Positions 24,772 to 38,737 of a stretch of 64,000 nucleotides of DNA are shown here, piece after piece (within the stretch, counting starts at the first letter, position 1; each line of letters begins with the position of its first letter). The position numbers were made by a program, and so were the translations under genes. Below the pieces are notes generated by a model. It was not told the DNA's origin and did not search any database. It saw only the letters and a list, made by a program, of their open reading frames with translations. This stretch comes from Vanessa cardui (lineage: Eukaryota > Arthropoda > Insecta > Lepidoptera > Nymphalidae). The stretch is taken from contig NC_061124.1 in the NCBI RefSeq assembly GCF_905220365.1, forward strand, positions 6,140,501-6,204,500, given 5' to 3'.

Positions 24772-27700
24772 CTGAACATTCTACTCTTAATTAACCACTA
24801 GGTAAAACAAAGCACGTTTTAAAATAAGAAACCATTTAAGGGCTAAACTTTTCCTTATACAATATGTATATGAAAAAAAAAAAACAATTACATTATCAAC
24901 ATCTTATTCTAACAAATAGAAAGATTTCTTTATATTGCGTAGAGAAACGGCTATTCATTTTATTTTTAACGGACTTCGAAATAAATAATATTACCGTTCG
25001 AGCTGTATGTATGTTGATTATGACATTATTATTATAATAATCGCAATAATCACAAAAAATACCTATCCGATCTGGATAGAGTTTTCATTGTTTATAACTA
25101 TTTAAGCATCTTAATTTTAACTGTTATACTATCAAAAGTTTTTGACATGTAATGTATTTTTATTATATATTATTCTATAAATTTTGAATTGGATTATCTT
25201 GGTTTGTTAATAAATTACGATAAGTCACATTGTTTGCACTTCATGAATGCCTTCATTACTTTCAAGTTAAAACAAATTAATACGAACCAATTAACACTAC
25301 CATTTAAGTTGACAGTTCCCAATTAGTATATATATTAATGGGTCAAATTAAAAATACAAATACTCAGCCGCTCATTCAAGTTTAAATCCTGAGTTCGATT
25401 CTAATATTATATTATTAATATTATATTATTAATGAAAAAATGAGTTTGTATAATTATTTGTTTCTTACGCTATCTTCATAGGCGTTCTCACTAGCGATTA
25501 TAATATTATAAAATATCAACAAAATAAACTGTTATAATATTAGTGATGATTGATCAAGTTTTAAGTGTAATGTCGTTTAATGATAACGAATACCGGGCAA
25601 ATCATTAGATTGAGACAGGATTGACATTCTATCGACAAGTTCAAGGCCCACGACACACGTGTTCGCTCAGCGGCATCGTACGTTAAACATATAAATTTAA
25701 GAAACACATGTTGATTAATAAATTCATAGTTCAATTTTACATCATTGACGTTATTTTTTTTTTAATAAACGAATTTTGGTTTTTTTTTTGTTTATCGCTT
25801 TGGTAAAAATTGGAGGAAATAAGGTTGAATATATTTGACGAATAGGAAAACATTATCATTAAATATTTCGATGTTCGACATTTAAAAAACCAACATGATA
25901 TTCTTTCATAACACTTAATAAAAAGCCGCTAAATGATATATGTGTAGTGGAGATATTAATTATGCAAATAATAAACGTGAAATTTTAAATTCGTCGCGTC
26001 TTTTTTTTGTGATATCACAAAAAAATCTCGTCATTACTCGAAGCTTCATTAAGGGAACATTGCACTCCTCAAATAACATGACTCGCTCCAGGGCTCTACA
26101 TGGGGCGTTGATGAATCACTGAGTGATCATAATATCACTCTTTAAAACATATAATTTCTATAGAAACACAACATCCCATTATAAATGCGCTAAAATCTTA
26201 CAGTCCTACTTATAAATGTTTATTATATTAGTTTATCTCTTTTTGTTGCATTTGATTTGATATTCAAAAGACCGAGATAACAACATTTATTAGTAAAACG
26301 TAAAACGTAAAAAGTCTTTATACTTAATTTTCTTACTAAGGAAAATATTTTAAAAACCTCCAACGGAACTTATAATTACTTACTAAATGTATTTGTTAAG
26401 TCTCATCTTTATTAACAAAGACCAAGATAATATAATAGCTTTTTCTATTTTTGAACAAAATATTGAAACTAAAGATACATAAGATAAGGTAGATGTCTGT
26501 ATTAATGTATTGCTTTTTCCTCTGGCCACATTTATAACAGTACTCTCAAAAAGAAGTCAATAAAATACCATATTCATAGACCGGTTTAAAAAGTCTATAT
26601 TGCAATTATATCAATCTAAAATAATTATAAGGAAAATCTAATATCATGAAAAGTGGAACGGACGTAGCCAAGTCAGTCTTAGTATGTGGGATCGAGTTCA
26701 GAGGACGTGACAATTGCAGCGGCGTCGGTCCGCCAACGCGCTGATCTCATACATAACTCATCTCCTGATAGCCTTAATGTATGCTAAACCGGGAAAATTT
26801 GCAAAACAATAAATTCCAACCTTGATCCAATTTCTTAAGTTTATTACGCACTTATATGGAAATGTATTTATTATCTTTGAAAGCACGTCACTAACGAACT
26901 ACATTGTTCTTAATTTAAACGTGATTGAACGCTATTTTTTTTCCGATTAATAGATCAATAATCGGAACGATATAAAAAGAATTGATTAGTTTTCTATTTC
27001 AAGATGAAATTATCATTTTAACACGTACAACAAATTCCCTATAATAAGTCTGATAGCAGTTATTATAGAAATATTTGTTTTCTATTACCATCGTTCGTGT
27101 CTATGGACAAAAACAAAGATGCAACGAATGCGAACTGCAATGTGAGAACGCGCGTAACAATGCAATAATTGATTTGGCTATCAACAACAATTGTTGTGTT
27201 CGATAAACGCATAACGGTGGATAATTGGTTGTAAATATTAGGTACGTGACACACATTCGACGTTATATATTTTTTGATTAATGGATTTCATTAATGTCAG
27301 TAGGGTAATATTTCGCTAGTGTCAAGTCGTGATGAGATACATAAGAACAGATTACTTTAATCAGCATATCGATAAATTCCTTACAATTGTAATTAATAGT
27401 TACTCTGTAACTCTAAGTATAAATGTTAAAATAAAAATTAAAAATGTTTGTAGCTGGCCGATCGTCAATTTTTTTTTACAATTAAATATTGTAAACGGCG
27501 ACATTCATGTTTTAAACATCTCTTAAATACCTAATTTTATGTTCAAAATAACAATATTTAGCTTTGCCAATTAAAACATTTAAATAACATGCTCATAAAA
27601 CTTTGATTAATTTATAGTACTCGTTAAACAACTATATTATACGTAGATGACGAACACGTGCGATGTAAAATTCGTTGATTTCCATTCAGTTTAAGTAATA

Positions 27701-27887
27701 ATTTAATTATTATATTTAATAATCTACATATATTACCGACTGATTGTCCCATGTACCGATTAATTTGACTGCATTAGGCGACTAAACAAATGAAATATCC
27801 TGTATGGATTTAGATGTAAATTTTACACCGTAGACGCTTTTAGTAATACACATATATCTGAGTGCCATAGTCATAATAATATCATCC

Positions 27888-28082
27888 ATATTAATATTAT
27901 AAATATGAAAGTAACTCTGTCTGTCTGTAGCTCTTTCACGACCAAACCGCTGAACCGAATTTAATGAAAATTGGTATGAAGCAAACTTGAACTCCAAGAA
28001 AACACATAGGTTACATTTTTGCCTAGCGAATGACACCCAACACCCTAAATCGCGAACAAAGCCGCGGGCTACTACTAGCATT
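27888..28082 (+). mobile_element. Lep1-type repeat, best preserved copy
   Basis: It runs from ATTAATATTATAAATATGAA through AACTCTGTCTGTCTGTAGCT, GACCAAACCGCTGAACCGAA, GGTATGAAGCAAACTTGAAC and ACACATAGGTTACATTTTTG to GCCGCGGGCTACTACTAGC. The 'GCGGGC…CTAG' end is the family's usual 3' terminus. Confidence 0.85.
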
Positions 28083-28160
28083 ATATATAGTTACATAATG
28101 TGAAAATTAAAAAAGAAATATATACCTAACACATTTCTTTCCACTATCTAATAAAAAGTT

Positions 28161-28263
28161 GTCTACCCGTGACCACGAACACTGCAAAGTGCTCGAAACG
28201 TCGGGATGTTTTTAAAAATAATTAATATACGCGATTCATCCGTTATAATTAGTTTTATTTAAA
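28161..28263 (+). mobile_element. Penelope-like element end, copy B, 5'-truncated
   Basis: It starts directly in the core (GTCTACCCGTGACCACGAAC … GCTCGAAACGTCGGGATG) and ends with the common 3' end (AATTAGTTTTATTT). It has no inverted arm. A 12-bp direct repeat, TAATAAAAAGTT, lies at 28149-28160 and 28264-28275. 5' truncation with a flanking duplication points to target-primed reverse transcription. Confidence 0.7.
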
Positions 28264-29049
28264 TAATAAAAAGTTCTTATATGTAAGAGGACAATCTATT
28301 TAATGGTTATGAACAATAAAAATTGAAAACCAATACGTTAGAATGAGGCTTTCTTATAAAATAGGAAGTCTTAACAAACGCATTATTAAGGGTTGCCATT
28401 CTGAAGTCTGGCAGCGCTAGACTGATTTACATGTGAATTGTCTAGTATGAATAAAAAAATATTATCGTGCCAGTCAGGGGCGTCTGGTATTTATTAAATT
28501 GCAAGATATTGAAGAATGAATGAAGAATTTATTTTTTCTCTTGCTAATATTATTGGCAATGCTACCAACCAAGCTACGTATCAATATCGATATTTGCACC
28601 CATAACGATGACGGTTGGTTTGTAAAAATCGACAAAATTGATCGGTAATATTCCATGTTACGATTATTGGACAACCCTTTTAATAGTTATGATCTATATT
28701 TAGTAATTCTGACATCACGTTCTTTGAATAACGAGATAATTTAGTTGAACTTACATTGATCGTTACCCCACATTTCGGAGAATCGTTTCTTGTGGCCCAA
28801 CCTAATTGCATTGAGCAAAAACAAGTTATTGACAATGAAAATGCTATGAGCAACTCGCTGAGTAAGATGATTTTAGGCTATGAATCACATTTAATATCTA
28901 ATAATACGTATTTATTTATTGCAAATTACATTATTATTGCAAATTTATAAGCAGGAAAAGTATGAAATATTACCGTATAATGTACGTTTAGTAATTTTGT
29001 TTCGAAATATTTGGATGAATTTTAAGAAATCAACGTACTAATATGTATA

Positions 29050-29290
29050 TATAGATATACTAACCTAACAAGCGGCTTTACCCGAAATTTATAAAACACA
29101 AACTTCCAATCCCTACCCCCTTTGGGGGTAGAGTTTCTTGACATCCGTTCTGAGCGTATGTCTACTTAAATAAGAAATTTTTCAATAAAGAAACCTACCT
29201 GCCAAATTTCAAGTTTTTATGTGTTATAGTTTTGGAGATTTTGTGATTAATCTGAGACTGCTTTTTCGCTTTTATACAAATAGAGATTTT
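29050..29290 (+). mobile_element. Lepidoptera dispersed repeat (Helitron/SINE-like)
   Basis: It has AAGCGGCTTTACCCGAAATT, AAACACAAACTTCCAATCCC, GTAGAGTTTCTTGACATCCG, ACCTACCTGCCAAATTTCAA and TGTGTTATAGTTTTGGAGAT. This is a common Lepidoptera arrangement, quoted from family knowledge; no second copy this long was found here. Confidence 0.6.
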
Positions 29291-31014
29291 ATTTGCACAT
29301 TTTAAGAAAATTATTAAATAGTTTCCAATTACGTAAAATCGTGATCGATCCGTTGAAATCGGGTAATTGCTATAGATTTTCTCTGTAAATATGAACACAA
29401 TCTCGTTATATTTTACGACAATCTATAAACTGACAAACATCTTGTCGAAATAAATTGTTTAAGGAGACCGATTGACGTCACTGATTTGTGTACGACGTTC
29501 GTTACAGATAAATCTCATTCACTATCTATCGATCATATCTGATAAAATTAAATGACATATAAAACCTCTTTTCGGAATTATAATTCATATATTCATAGAG
29601 TATTCATTAAAATCAGTTACAGCAAACGAGCTATCTCTATTTCATACAGACAAATTAACGCTTACCTACATTAACACACAACATAAAATTCGCGCTTGTT
29701 ACCTCAATAGACTTTATTTAAAGCGAGTGAAACAGAAGCGCAACTTCTTACATAAATAATGTTACTATACTAAAATCTTATCCGATATGAGCTGCACTTA
29801 CTAGCACTCGTAAGTTTTATGTTTTATATTGAAGTAGTTTTTTCAGTAATGTAGTTTAAAAAAAGGTCTCCGCTTATTAATATATATGTATATTTACACA
29901 ATTAACGGAGTCATGTCGAGCGGTTGACCTGTTTGGACTAGTCGAGTAGACAAGCAAGAGAAAAAACATTATGCGAACGTATTAATCACCGTGTCCCAGT
30001 TCGCGTCTGGTTTTGGCGATTATTAATATGAATATACATACGTAATGTAAGCTCCCTGACATTAAATCTGTTGCTCCTTAAGCATGGGACGACAGTTCAA
30101 GGAGACGAAGTGTACGAGCGGCGCCTGCGCACCGCTAATGTCTTTACACACGAAACGATTTATGCAACCTTCCATAATATTCACTAATCGAATTAAATCT
30201 TGATTTTATTTTTTGTAAATTAATAATGATTAAAGAACAAATATCTTCTACTGAAATCTGAATCGTCGTGTTGAGAACACATGAAAGTACGTGTATAATA
30301 ATCTCACAATTTATCTTAACAATTAAATTTATTTTTAGCACTGCAAGTCCTTTGATGGTAGTCGAAATTCATCCACACGAACGTTTTATTGAAATAAAAC
30401 GCAGCAACATTAATACGTGTCACAAATCGACTTCTGGGAAATCACGTGCGGCAAGACGGCGATCAGAAGGCGACCACCCATCAGACAAGTGTGAAAAGTC
30501 ACTTAGCAAAACAAAATACGACCGAAACATTTTTACAGCTGCATTCGCGATTTATAGCCGATGCGTGGCGAATCCGTATTAATTTGTATGATCCTCCTTA
30601 ATATTGGAAATACATCGGTAAAATTGTAAATTGCACTTTATTTATGTCGACATATCGCCAAGTTTGCTCGCTTGCGTGTGTGACAGCTTTAGTTTGTATT
30701 TTAATCATGACGGTATTCGATAGAATGATTGTATCTTGTAAGCTTTATGTTGCTAATATGAGTGTGTAAACATGTGTTAGATAAAACATAACAATAGTCA
30801 ATACTAGTACAATTTGATTAAGCAAAAATGTAATTCATCAAAAATTTTCTTTCTAAATTTGAAAACGATGAGGTTATATACATTTTTAAAATATTTGTTT
30901 AATTCAATCCACTAGGTAACTTTTTAAAATTTTGAGATTAATAAGGTTTTTGGTTAATGTCTGTAAAACTATTTAATACGATTTAAATGTAATCAAATAT
31001 ATAATCAAAAGTGA

Positions 31015-31190
31015 ATAATCTAAACTAACATTAAAAATGCGAAATATCTCCGTTAGTCCATCTGTTTTTTTGTTCTTTCACGGAGAAGGAACTGAAAGGT
31101 ATTTGATGAAATTTGTTATGTAGTAACTTTGAACCATTGAAGGAAGGTCACAGGGCTTTTTATACCTAAAACCTATCGACAAACCCCTAA
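31015..31190 (+). mobile_element. Lep1-type repeat, degenerate
   Basis: AAACTAACATTAAAAATGCG, CCATCTGTTTTTTTGTTCTT, GGTATTTGATGAAATTTGTT, TTGAACCATTGAAGGAAGGT and CCCCTAAAACGG follow the family order with many changes. Confidence 0.65.
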
Positions 31191-33964
31191 AACGGATGGG
31201 ACAACGAATATTTTAAAATATTCGTTATTAATTTATGCAATGTTATCTTTTTTTTTTCAAATAATTCTAAACTAGTTGTCTAGAAATTTTTTAAAACTAC
31301 CTACTTGATACATAAACAATGGTTTGTATCGGTAGTATAGTCTAATATTTAAATAAATTACTTTTCAAATTACGATTACTTTTTAAATCCTAAATAATTT
31401 TAAAAAATATAAATTGTCTAATAAATAATTTTCGATCGTACCATAGATATATGTTTAACATTCTAAATGAACACAAAATTAGAAAAACGGTATAAATAAA
31501 AAATAAAAGATTTATATTCGATTCTAAGATTAAAAAGAAAGAATACATAAAGACATTTAATATTTTATAATTTAAAACGCTTCAACAGTCATAAATCATA
31601 TTATATAGACGTATATAAAATTAACGGCACTAGTTTTTTGAAAGAACTAGATTTCAAAACAGGCAACGGTCAACAAATTTGTCGGCATTCAATAAAGTAC
31701 TGACCTCTTTTTAGTTATCCTTTTATAACACAATACACTTATCACGAGTAACTTCAATATCACCGATCGCTAGTCAAAACAAAACAATGCACAATAAAAT
31801 CACTCTAATTAAAACAATAGAACACATTCAACTGTCACAGATAATTTAAAAATTCGAATAAAGAATCAAGGTGATCGAAACGATTAAATCGAACGAACGT
31901 CGAAAAGTCGAAACATTATTAAACTCTGATAATCGAGCAACCCAACCACAACCGAGCGAGGCGAATGCCCGAATGACTTCGAAGTACGAGTCTCGCTTGA
32001 TTGTTGAAGGAATCATGAAATAACGAATGAGAGGCTGTGGTAATAGTTTCAAGCTATCAATTAGTCGTTTAATTCACATCGAAACATTAAAATGGAAGTT
32101 TTTTTTTTTTAATTTTAAAAACGACATATATTCGTATAATTTATGCTATCGATCTGTGCGATTACGATATGCAATTAAAGACATAAGGTTTTATTTGAGT
32201 TTTTAAAGAGACTTTTATTACTGCTTAAATACATTTATACCATTCGAATGTCGTAAATAAAACGTACTGCTCCACGATTTAATATAATCTTAATGATTTT
32301 TAAATCGAAATAAATAATAAAATAGCATTATTCTAATGCTCAAACCTCAAAAGGCATTACTATGTAATATAAAATATCGTAATGGAATCTAAACCGATAA
32401 CAATAGTGCAGTTACGATTTTCTCGAGATCGGCTTTGATTATTTGAAGGCATTATCCGGGTAGCGGTAGGTCATGGACAATCGCACAGATAATAAAACCT
32501 TTATCAATGGTCAGATCAGACACATTTTTGGCAATGTTGTATTTGTCAACAATTTATATTTACTTTATATTGCATATAAACTTATACATTTTTATCATTT
32601 TCACCTCGAAATCCGAAGTTTTATATAATGAAATGGGAATAGTATTTTTGTTTTGTATAATAAATTATTTATTGAGGAAGTATATATTTTTATAATTGAT
32701 TGGTTATCAAACGATCGTGGATGAATAAAATGGTAACAAAGTGTACAGTTAGCATCAAAATTATGAGGTTTAATCTATAATATTCAATTAGCTGTCTTCT
32801 CTATTCGTAATTTATTTGTAAGTCCAATAACTAATTATTAGTACTGTTTTTTTCATCAACAATTTTATTTTCTTTCTAATATTCACTTCGATTCGATTTT
32901 ATACGAAAATATTTGAGGCTTACTGTACCTACTTATTTAATTTCTTAATTGTATTTTTCGTTACACGATTTATTAACATGTAATAATAAAACACTAATGG
33001 AAAACATTTTCCATATAGGTATATCATAGAATTAATTTACCGATTATATCAAATTTAAACTAACATTGTTTCATACTTTTACTTAATTCATTAATTTAGA
33101 CTTATTGTTAATTCTTATGTAAATAAAAAAAATAATTTTAACGAATACGTTTTCCTACATGTTTTTTTAGACCATATTTAACTTCATTAATTACTCTTGT
33201 GTTAGTTTCAACTAATCAACTGTGCTTAGACATTGCACGCATAATCAATATAATAATTTTTGTCATATTTAAACGGATTAAATAGAAGTTTGTACATTTT
33301 TTAATTTTATTGAAACAAACTCGTAGTATCGCATACATTGTTCAACAGATCGACAGGCAGAGTTTTTATCCTTAGATGCAATAAATCTTTACACGTAAAA
33401 AAACATAAACAATACGCTTTCTTGTCAGTTTTTGTATGGATCAAGGATGCTAAGCAAAAACTTCTCCGAACAAAATATTGAAAATACCTCAACTCATTAA
33501 CTTCTAATATCAAGGAATTATTAAATTTGTATCCTTTTATGGAATAATTAACAGCGGAAAGAGTTAATTAAAATTAAAAAAAAAACTTCAAAAGGCATTA
33601 TTGGTCTTTTTAATATCGATAATGTATTTTTTTTCAATTTGTGGCGTGTTATATATTCTTCTTAGTGGCTGTTTTGGTGTAATTAATTATGTTTTTTGTC
33701 GGAGTGAGGATTGTATGAATGTTTATTTCATTAGTCGTCTATTGAAAAATTTACAGATCAGTGTTCGATTTAAATCTGTACATTTTTTTTAAATGATTGT
33801 AAATTGAATGTTGATTGTTATTACTAATGTTACATTAAAATAAAAAATAAAAACTGCATGCAACGAATAAAAACGTCCAAAATCTAAACAGTTTTTTGCG
33901 TTTGCGGTCGTAACTTACGTACAAATTTTACATTACTTTTTTTGCTTTTGTTTTTCATTATAAC

Positions 33965-34200
33965 ATAGGAAAACAAGTCTACCTGATGGTGGTGACCATC
34001 GCCGGACATAATAGGCGCTTTTAAAAATATTAACCGTTCTTTAAAATATCAAAGCGTCTCTAATCTTGGAGTCAAAAAGGTTACGTTAACATTGGTATTA
34101 ATTCATTCATTCACAGCTCAAATCGGTACATAAAAATACTGAGTATTGCTGTTTTTTCGGTAGAACATATTTATGATGGATGGTATACAGAAGGGTTTGA
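33965..34200 (-). mobile_element. LINE-tail repeat, degenerate
   Basis: CTACCTGATGGTGGTGACCA, TAATCTTGGAGTC, TCACAGCTCAAATCGGTACA and GCTGTTTTTTCGGTAGAACA correspond in order to the repeat at 14828-15099, same orientation, with several gaps. Confidence 0.6.
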
Positions 34201-37200
34201 ACTAAGTTACCATCAATAAAATCTTTTGCCTATAATCTCTTGCACAATATCAGTGCTTGTTTGTGCAATTGAAACTTTGGCCAAGATAATATTGTCTAGT
34301 ACACAAGACGCCGCATATTCTAGAAAGAGGTTATAAAGTACTTTGGTCGGTAAACAAGATTTTATTATTTTTCCGTCGGTTAAGACCTTTGGTACTGCAG
34401 TTTTGTACAAGCCCTTAACTGTATCGTTTCTTTCAACACATGTTCAAACAATACCCGACTTCCGATCAAGCGAGTGTAAATAATCAGGGTTCGTAACACC
34501 TTACAACATAAATTATCGCTAGAACTATGTGTAATTCAAATCGACATATTTCATACATTTTAAAATTTCAAATTCATTTTACGCGCTATTTTTATTGGCC
34601 TTTGTTTCAATAATATTCTTTTTCTTGTTTTCTTTTGAAATTTACCTTTTGAAATTGTTCTAAGAAATACATGTCAAAAATCATTATTAATATCCTTTTT
34701 TGTTACAATGAGACACATACATCATATTTCAATAAAGTGTAACAATTTATGAGAGTAATTTTAACTGGGTTTCTTATTTAATTAAAATATCTCCTTGGTA
34801 GTAAAGAAATATATAAATATACCCATACAAAGTAACTCGTCATTTAAATTTGACCCCTATTTATACCGATTGGTATACATTTATCGTTCAAAAAGCCTGT
34901 TTCAATTTTTTCTCATACATTTGACCATAACGTCATAAGCGTCTAAGAATAAGTCGTTAAAACAACGATAAGTTGACATGTTGTTTTAAACTTGAGCATT
35001 GAACTTTAGGTGTGGAATATAACTCAAGTACACTCACATAGAAAAGTTACTTTAAGTAGTACGGTTGAAGTATAAAGTGTACTTACGAAAGAAGTTAAAA
35101 CATTTCTATGATAGTGGTAAAATATGTTTTTTCCAATCAGGTTTGTAATATGTAAAGTATGCTTTTCTAGTTCATTGTAATGATTGATTGATACATGAAT
35201 ATTTGTATTTTAAAGTTTAATTATATATATTATATAAATCTGACACAAACGTGTACTTAAATGATTAATAATTAAATGTTGATCTTTGTTACATGTCCGA
35301 GCCAATTTTAGGATTTAAAGTTTTGTGCCTTTGTCTCTCTTGTAATTTTAAAATTGGAATACGGCTTTTCTTTGTATATTCAGTGAAAGGGTCGTTCTTA
35401 ATGACTTAGAGGGCACTACGAGTAATATAACAGGATAAATAAATTTAAAGGTAATGAACTCTTAACAAATACGATGGTATGTGTCGTTTAACGGGAATTT
35501 ATAAAGCGTGATAAAAAATGAGTCATAGTTTTTATATTGTTAACGGTGACACTGGATTAACTTTTAGCGTGTTTTATATCTTATTAATGCAGTCTAGCAA
35601 ATAAACAGGAAACTTTCTTCGAGTGCGTCTAGACACTTTTCCGATATCTTTTCAATAACAAAAGAGGTCATGACATTCATATTTGAAATAAAAACGTACT
35701 TAGTTCTAAATTCAAATTTCGGTATTACAGTTTTTAAAAAAATCAAATGTGTCAATATAATTACAACTTTAAGGAGGTTTTTATTTTAAGTTTCTATATA
35801 TTTACAATAGTTTTTTTTGCTGACGTTAAAGTAGAGCGTTCACTGATTGAGAAGTGTGAACCGATAATTTATCCTTTATTGTATAGGCTGTGTACATCGA
35901 GGGTGGTCCAGTTTGATAAAAAAAAGCACAGCAATGCCAATAAAGCAAGTCCAAACGATATAAATAAAGTCACGAGTGCTAAACAGTTGTGAAATATTTC
36001 CTTATGAAAGTTACTACTAAAGTTAGTATTAATATATTCGTTATCTGTGAGTTATATCTCTAGTACATCACACAGAACGCACAATACATGCTCACGGTGT
36101 AATTGAGTCATGATTAATTGGTTTTCAAGTCAATGACAAACTGTTTGAATGGAAACTAGGATCATTACGAAACCGCAATACATCTTAATAATACTAATAT
36201 TAACTAAACATAGGAGTATACGAGTATATTTGAATATCTATATATTACATAATACGAATAAATAGGAATTGATGATATCAACGAATGAAAAGTAACAATA
36301 GCTTTGATTTGGTTCAGTGTTAATGACCAGTTCATCGGGCACGGAATGGCTATTCAAATTACTTTGTCGCAAATTCTACATAATTGTTTTTATTTATTTG
36401 GTCTATATGATGGTATCGGTCTGCTTAGACTTTCTAGACCTGGAATCATTTTTTTCGATAGTTTATTTCTTTTCTTTGCTTTAGATCTGCACTGCTGCAC
36501 TTCTATTTGCAAAATTTGGTAATATTGATAGCCCACTTTGAAAGGTCAACAAAAAACACAAAAAAGAAATGAACAGCATGTTTAATTATTTAATTAAAAT
36601 TTGTCTTATTACTTTGATTGCATTCACACTGTTGTACACATTGTTTCAAGTGTTTTCAATATCCCGCTAGCAAACATCAGGCGATATACATATTTCCCAA
36701 CTAAAAGTTTTTTTTTTTTGTATTTATAAAGGCAGAGTAGTGAGTCAGTAAAGTATAATGGAACTGTCACGAGCATTAAAAAATTAAAAAGTATAAAATC
36801 AGAACGTTTGTTAAAATGTATATTTCGAATCATTCGTATGGTATTGTAATTGTCGTCGCTTAAGCTGTATCGCGTTTGCTTTTTAACCTATTCAAACGTT
36901 TCAGGGGGACTGCGCTGTTCTCTGCGGATGTGGTTGCATTGTGCGTCCACCACAGGTAGATTAAATTACGCAAATGTAGCGCACTTCTATAGTAGCGGCT
37001 TCTTTTTTTATAACTTTTGTATTCGATGAACTTTGTACTGCGGATTAGAAATGTAATACACTTGGTTCAATTTGCTCTGTAATTATATTGGCCACAATGT
37101 ATTAGTAATACAATTTAAAAATCAACAAAAACCGACAATATGCATTGAAACTTTTTTGTTGAAACCTTTTTTGTTTGTTAAAATTCGTAGACATACTTCA

Positions 37201-37784
37201 TTAAGTTTCTATTAAAACAATATTTTTGTATGTTATTAGATAAAGGTATATAATACTATTGCAGTGTGAACAGACAACACTCATTACAGAACGTCGTACG
37301 TTTTACCAACCAATAAATCTTATCAGCACTTTCTCAAATACAAACTCATACCGGAAGCATCGTGGTTCAATACATGATTCGGGTTTGTGGGCTACCTATC
37401 CCATAAACGTAGCCATACCAACAAAGATATAGGAAACTATAATGATGATTTTAAACAATTTTGATCTTTATGTATAATATACACAAAGGTGCATTTCGAA
37501 TGCGTGTTTGTCAAAGTGCATCGATACCTGTGTAGCCAACCGTAAACCCATATACGGAGCAGATATGTACCTGACTAAATGATTTGTGAGTTGATAGCTA
37601 TTTCGAGCTAACACAATGATCCTGAGCCGCTTTCATTTTCGACCGGATTTAATAACAAACAAATTAACCGGATATTTGGCTGTTAGATATTTTGACGTGC
37701 CGATGATGGATAGCTATTATTTGTTTATAATAAAGTTACACGAAGTATTTTTAGGCAATTAATTGTATTACTATTATTTTTTAT

Positions 37785-38095
37785 GACATAGGTGGCAAAC
37801 GAGTCTCCTACTCGCTCACCTGATGGAAAGTGACTACCACCGCCCATGGACATCTGCAACCTTTAGGAAAGGCCTTTAAAAAAGAAGTACGCTCTTTTAC
37901 GGAAAAACCGCCGGCGATAGCTGGTTCCACAAAGTGGTTGTGCGAGGCAGAAAATGTCTAAGAAATCGCGCTGTTGTGGATTTTCGGACATCAGAGACAT
38001 CAGAGATTTTGAGAAAGTGGTGGTGCGGGTTAAACGTAGAATTTTGACGAGATGTCTGAAGGTAAAATTCAGCATCCGGGATTAAGATTAAGGGA
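37785..38095 (-). mobile_element. CR1/Jockey-type LINE 3' fragment
   Basis: It is the reverse-strand relative of the last 300 bp of the LINE at 18421-19215: GGTGGCAAACGAGTCTCCTA, GATGGAAAGTGACTACCACC, TTCCACAAAGTGGTTGTGCG and GAAATCGCGCTGTTGTGGAT. Relative to that copy it has lost a piece between the Ser-Phe-rich end and the Pro/Asn block, and it contains a small duplication (CATCAGAGACATCAGAGA). It is in the same direction as sickie and cannot encode a functional protein. Confidence 0.85.
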
Positions 38096-38394
38096 TTATA
38101 ATATTACTAGTTTTTTTATCGTAAGTATCAATGTGTTTTACTAGAGAGACTTTTATCAGTTTTAAAAACTATACTTGATATATTTAGTGAAAAAATAACT
38201 TAACACACATTTTAACACATTCATATATTTAAATGAAAAACGCTGTCAAGACGCTGTTACATTCCGATCACATTTGAATTTCCATCAAAGCATGTTTAAA
38301 ACCAGGCAGATAGTCTGTTTTGCAAGTAAAACTCGTTTAGATTTATAGTCAAAGGTAAAATTGAATTGTGGTTCGTTTCAACTAGATGTGAAAA

Positions 38395-38600
38395 AATAAA
38401 AATCTTCGCTTTCGAGGACATAAGCAGAACAACCTGCCAAACTTTCATATCAATCTAATGAATAGTTTGCGCAAAAACCTTGATAAGTTATATAGCTACT
38501 CCTTCCTCATGAATCACTCCTGATATTAGCGAAAACCACATGTAAATATGTCCAGTAGTTTTGGAGTTAATCGTAAAACTACAGACAGACGGCCGAAGGA
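38395..38600 (+). mobile_element. degenerate Lepidoptera dispersed repeat
   Basis: ACCTGCCAAACTTTCATATC, AATGTCCAGTAGTTTTGGAG-like and TAAAACTACAGACAGACGG blocks are typical of the distal part of common Lepidoptera non-autonomous repeats. Ends are uncertain. Confidence 0.4.
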
Positions 38601-38737
38601 TTTATTTACAGTATGCAGTGATTATATAAAATTCATTTTAATAATGAAAGAATGCTCCCACCGTAAATCAATTCTAATGTGATACTTACATTAGGGAGAC
38701 TTTAATGTATGTAACAGTTAGTGTATGCATGACTCAC

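Larger units (their letters stand above)
13883..38737 (-). other. 24.9-kb intron splitting the sickie CH domain
   Basis: It is bounded by the GTGAGT donor at 38731-38737 and the TTTCCAG acceptor at 13883-13885. Its contents are the repeats listed separately and two NRF1/Ewg-type palindromes (14459, 20975). Stretches of more than 300 bases with nothing recognised include 15100-16440, 16900-18410, 19220-20960, 21000-22380, 23470-24600, 24780-27880, 29300-31010, 31200-33960 and 34210-37780. A few small GC-richer islands (about 16.14, 26.70, 30.09 and 36.9 kb) stand out in the AT-rich background but do not translate into anything I recognise. Confidence 0.85.

Noticed and set aside
30268..30582. 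104-codon plus-strand frame with an Arg/Lys-rich stretch.
   Set aside because: No recognisable domain and no splice or promoter context; the length is possible by chance.
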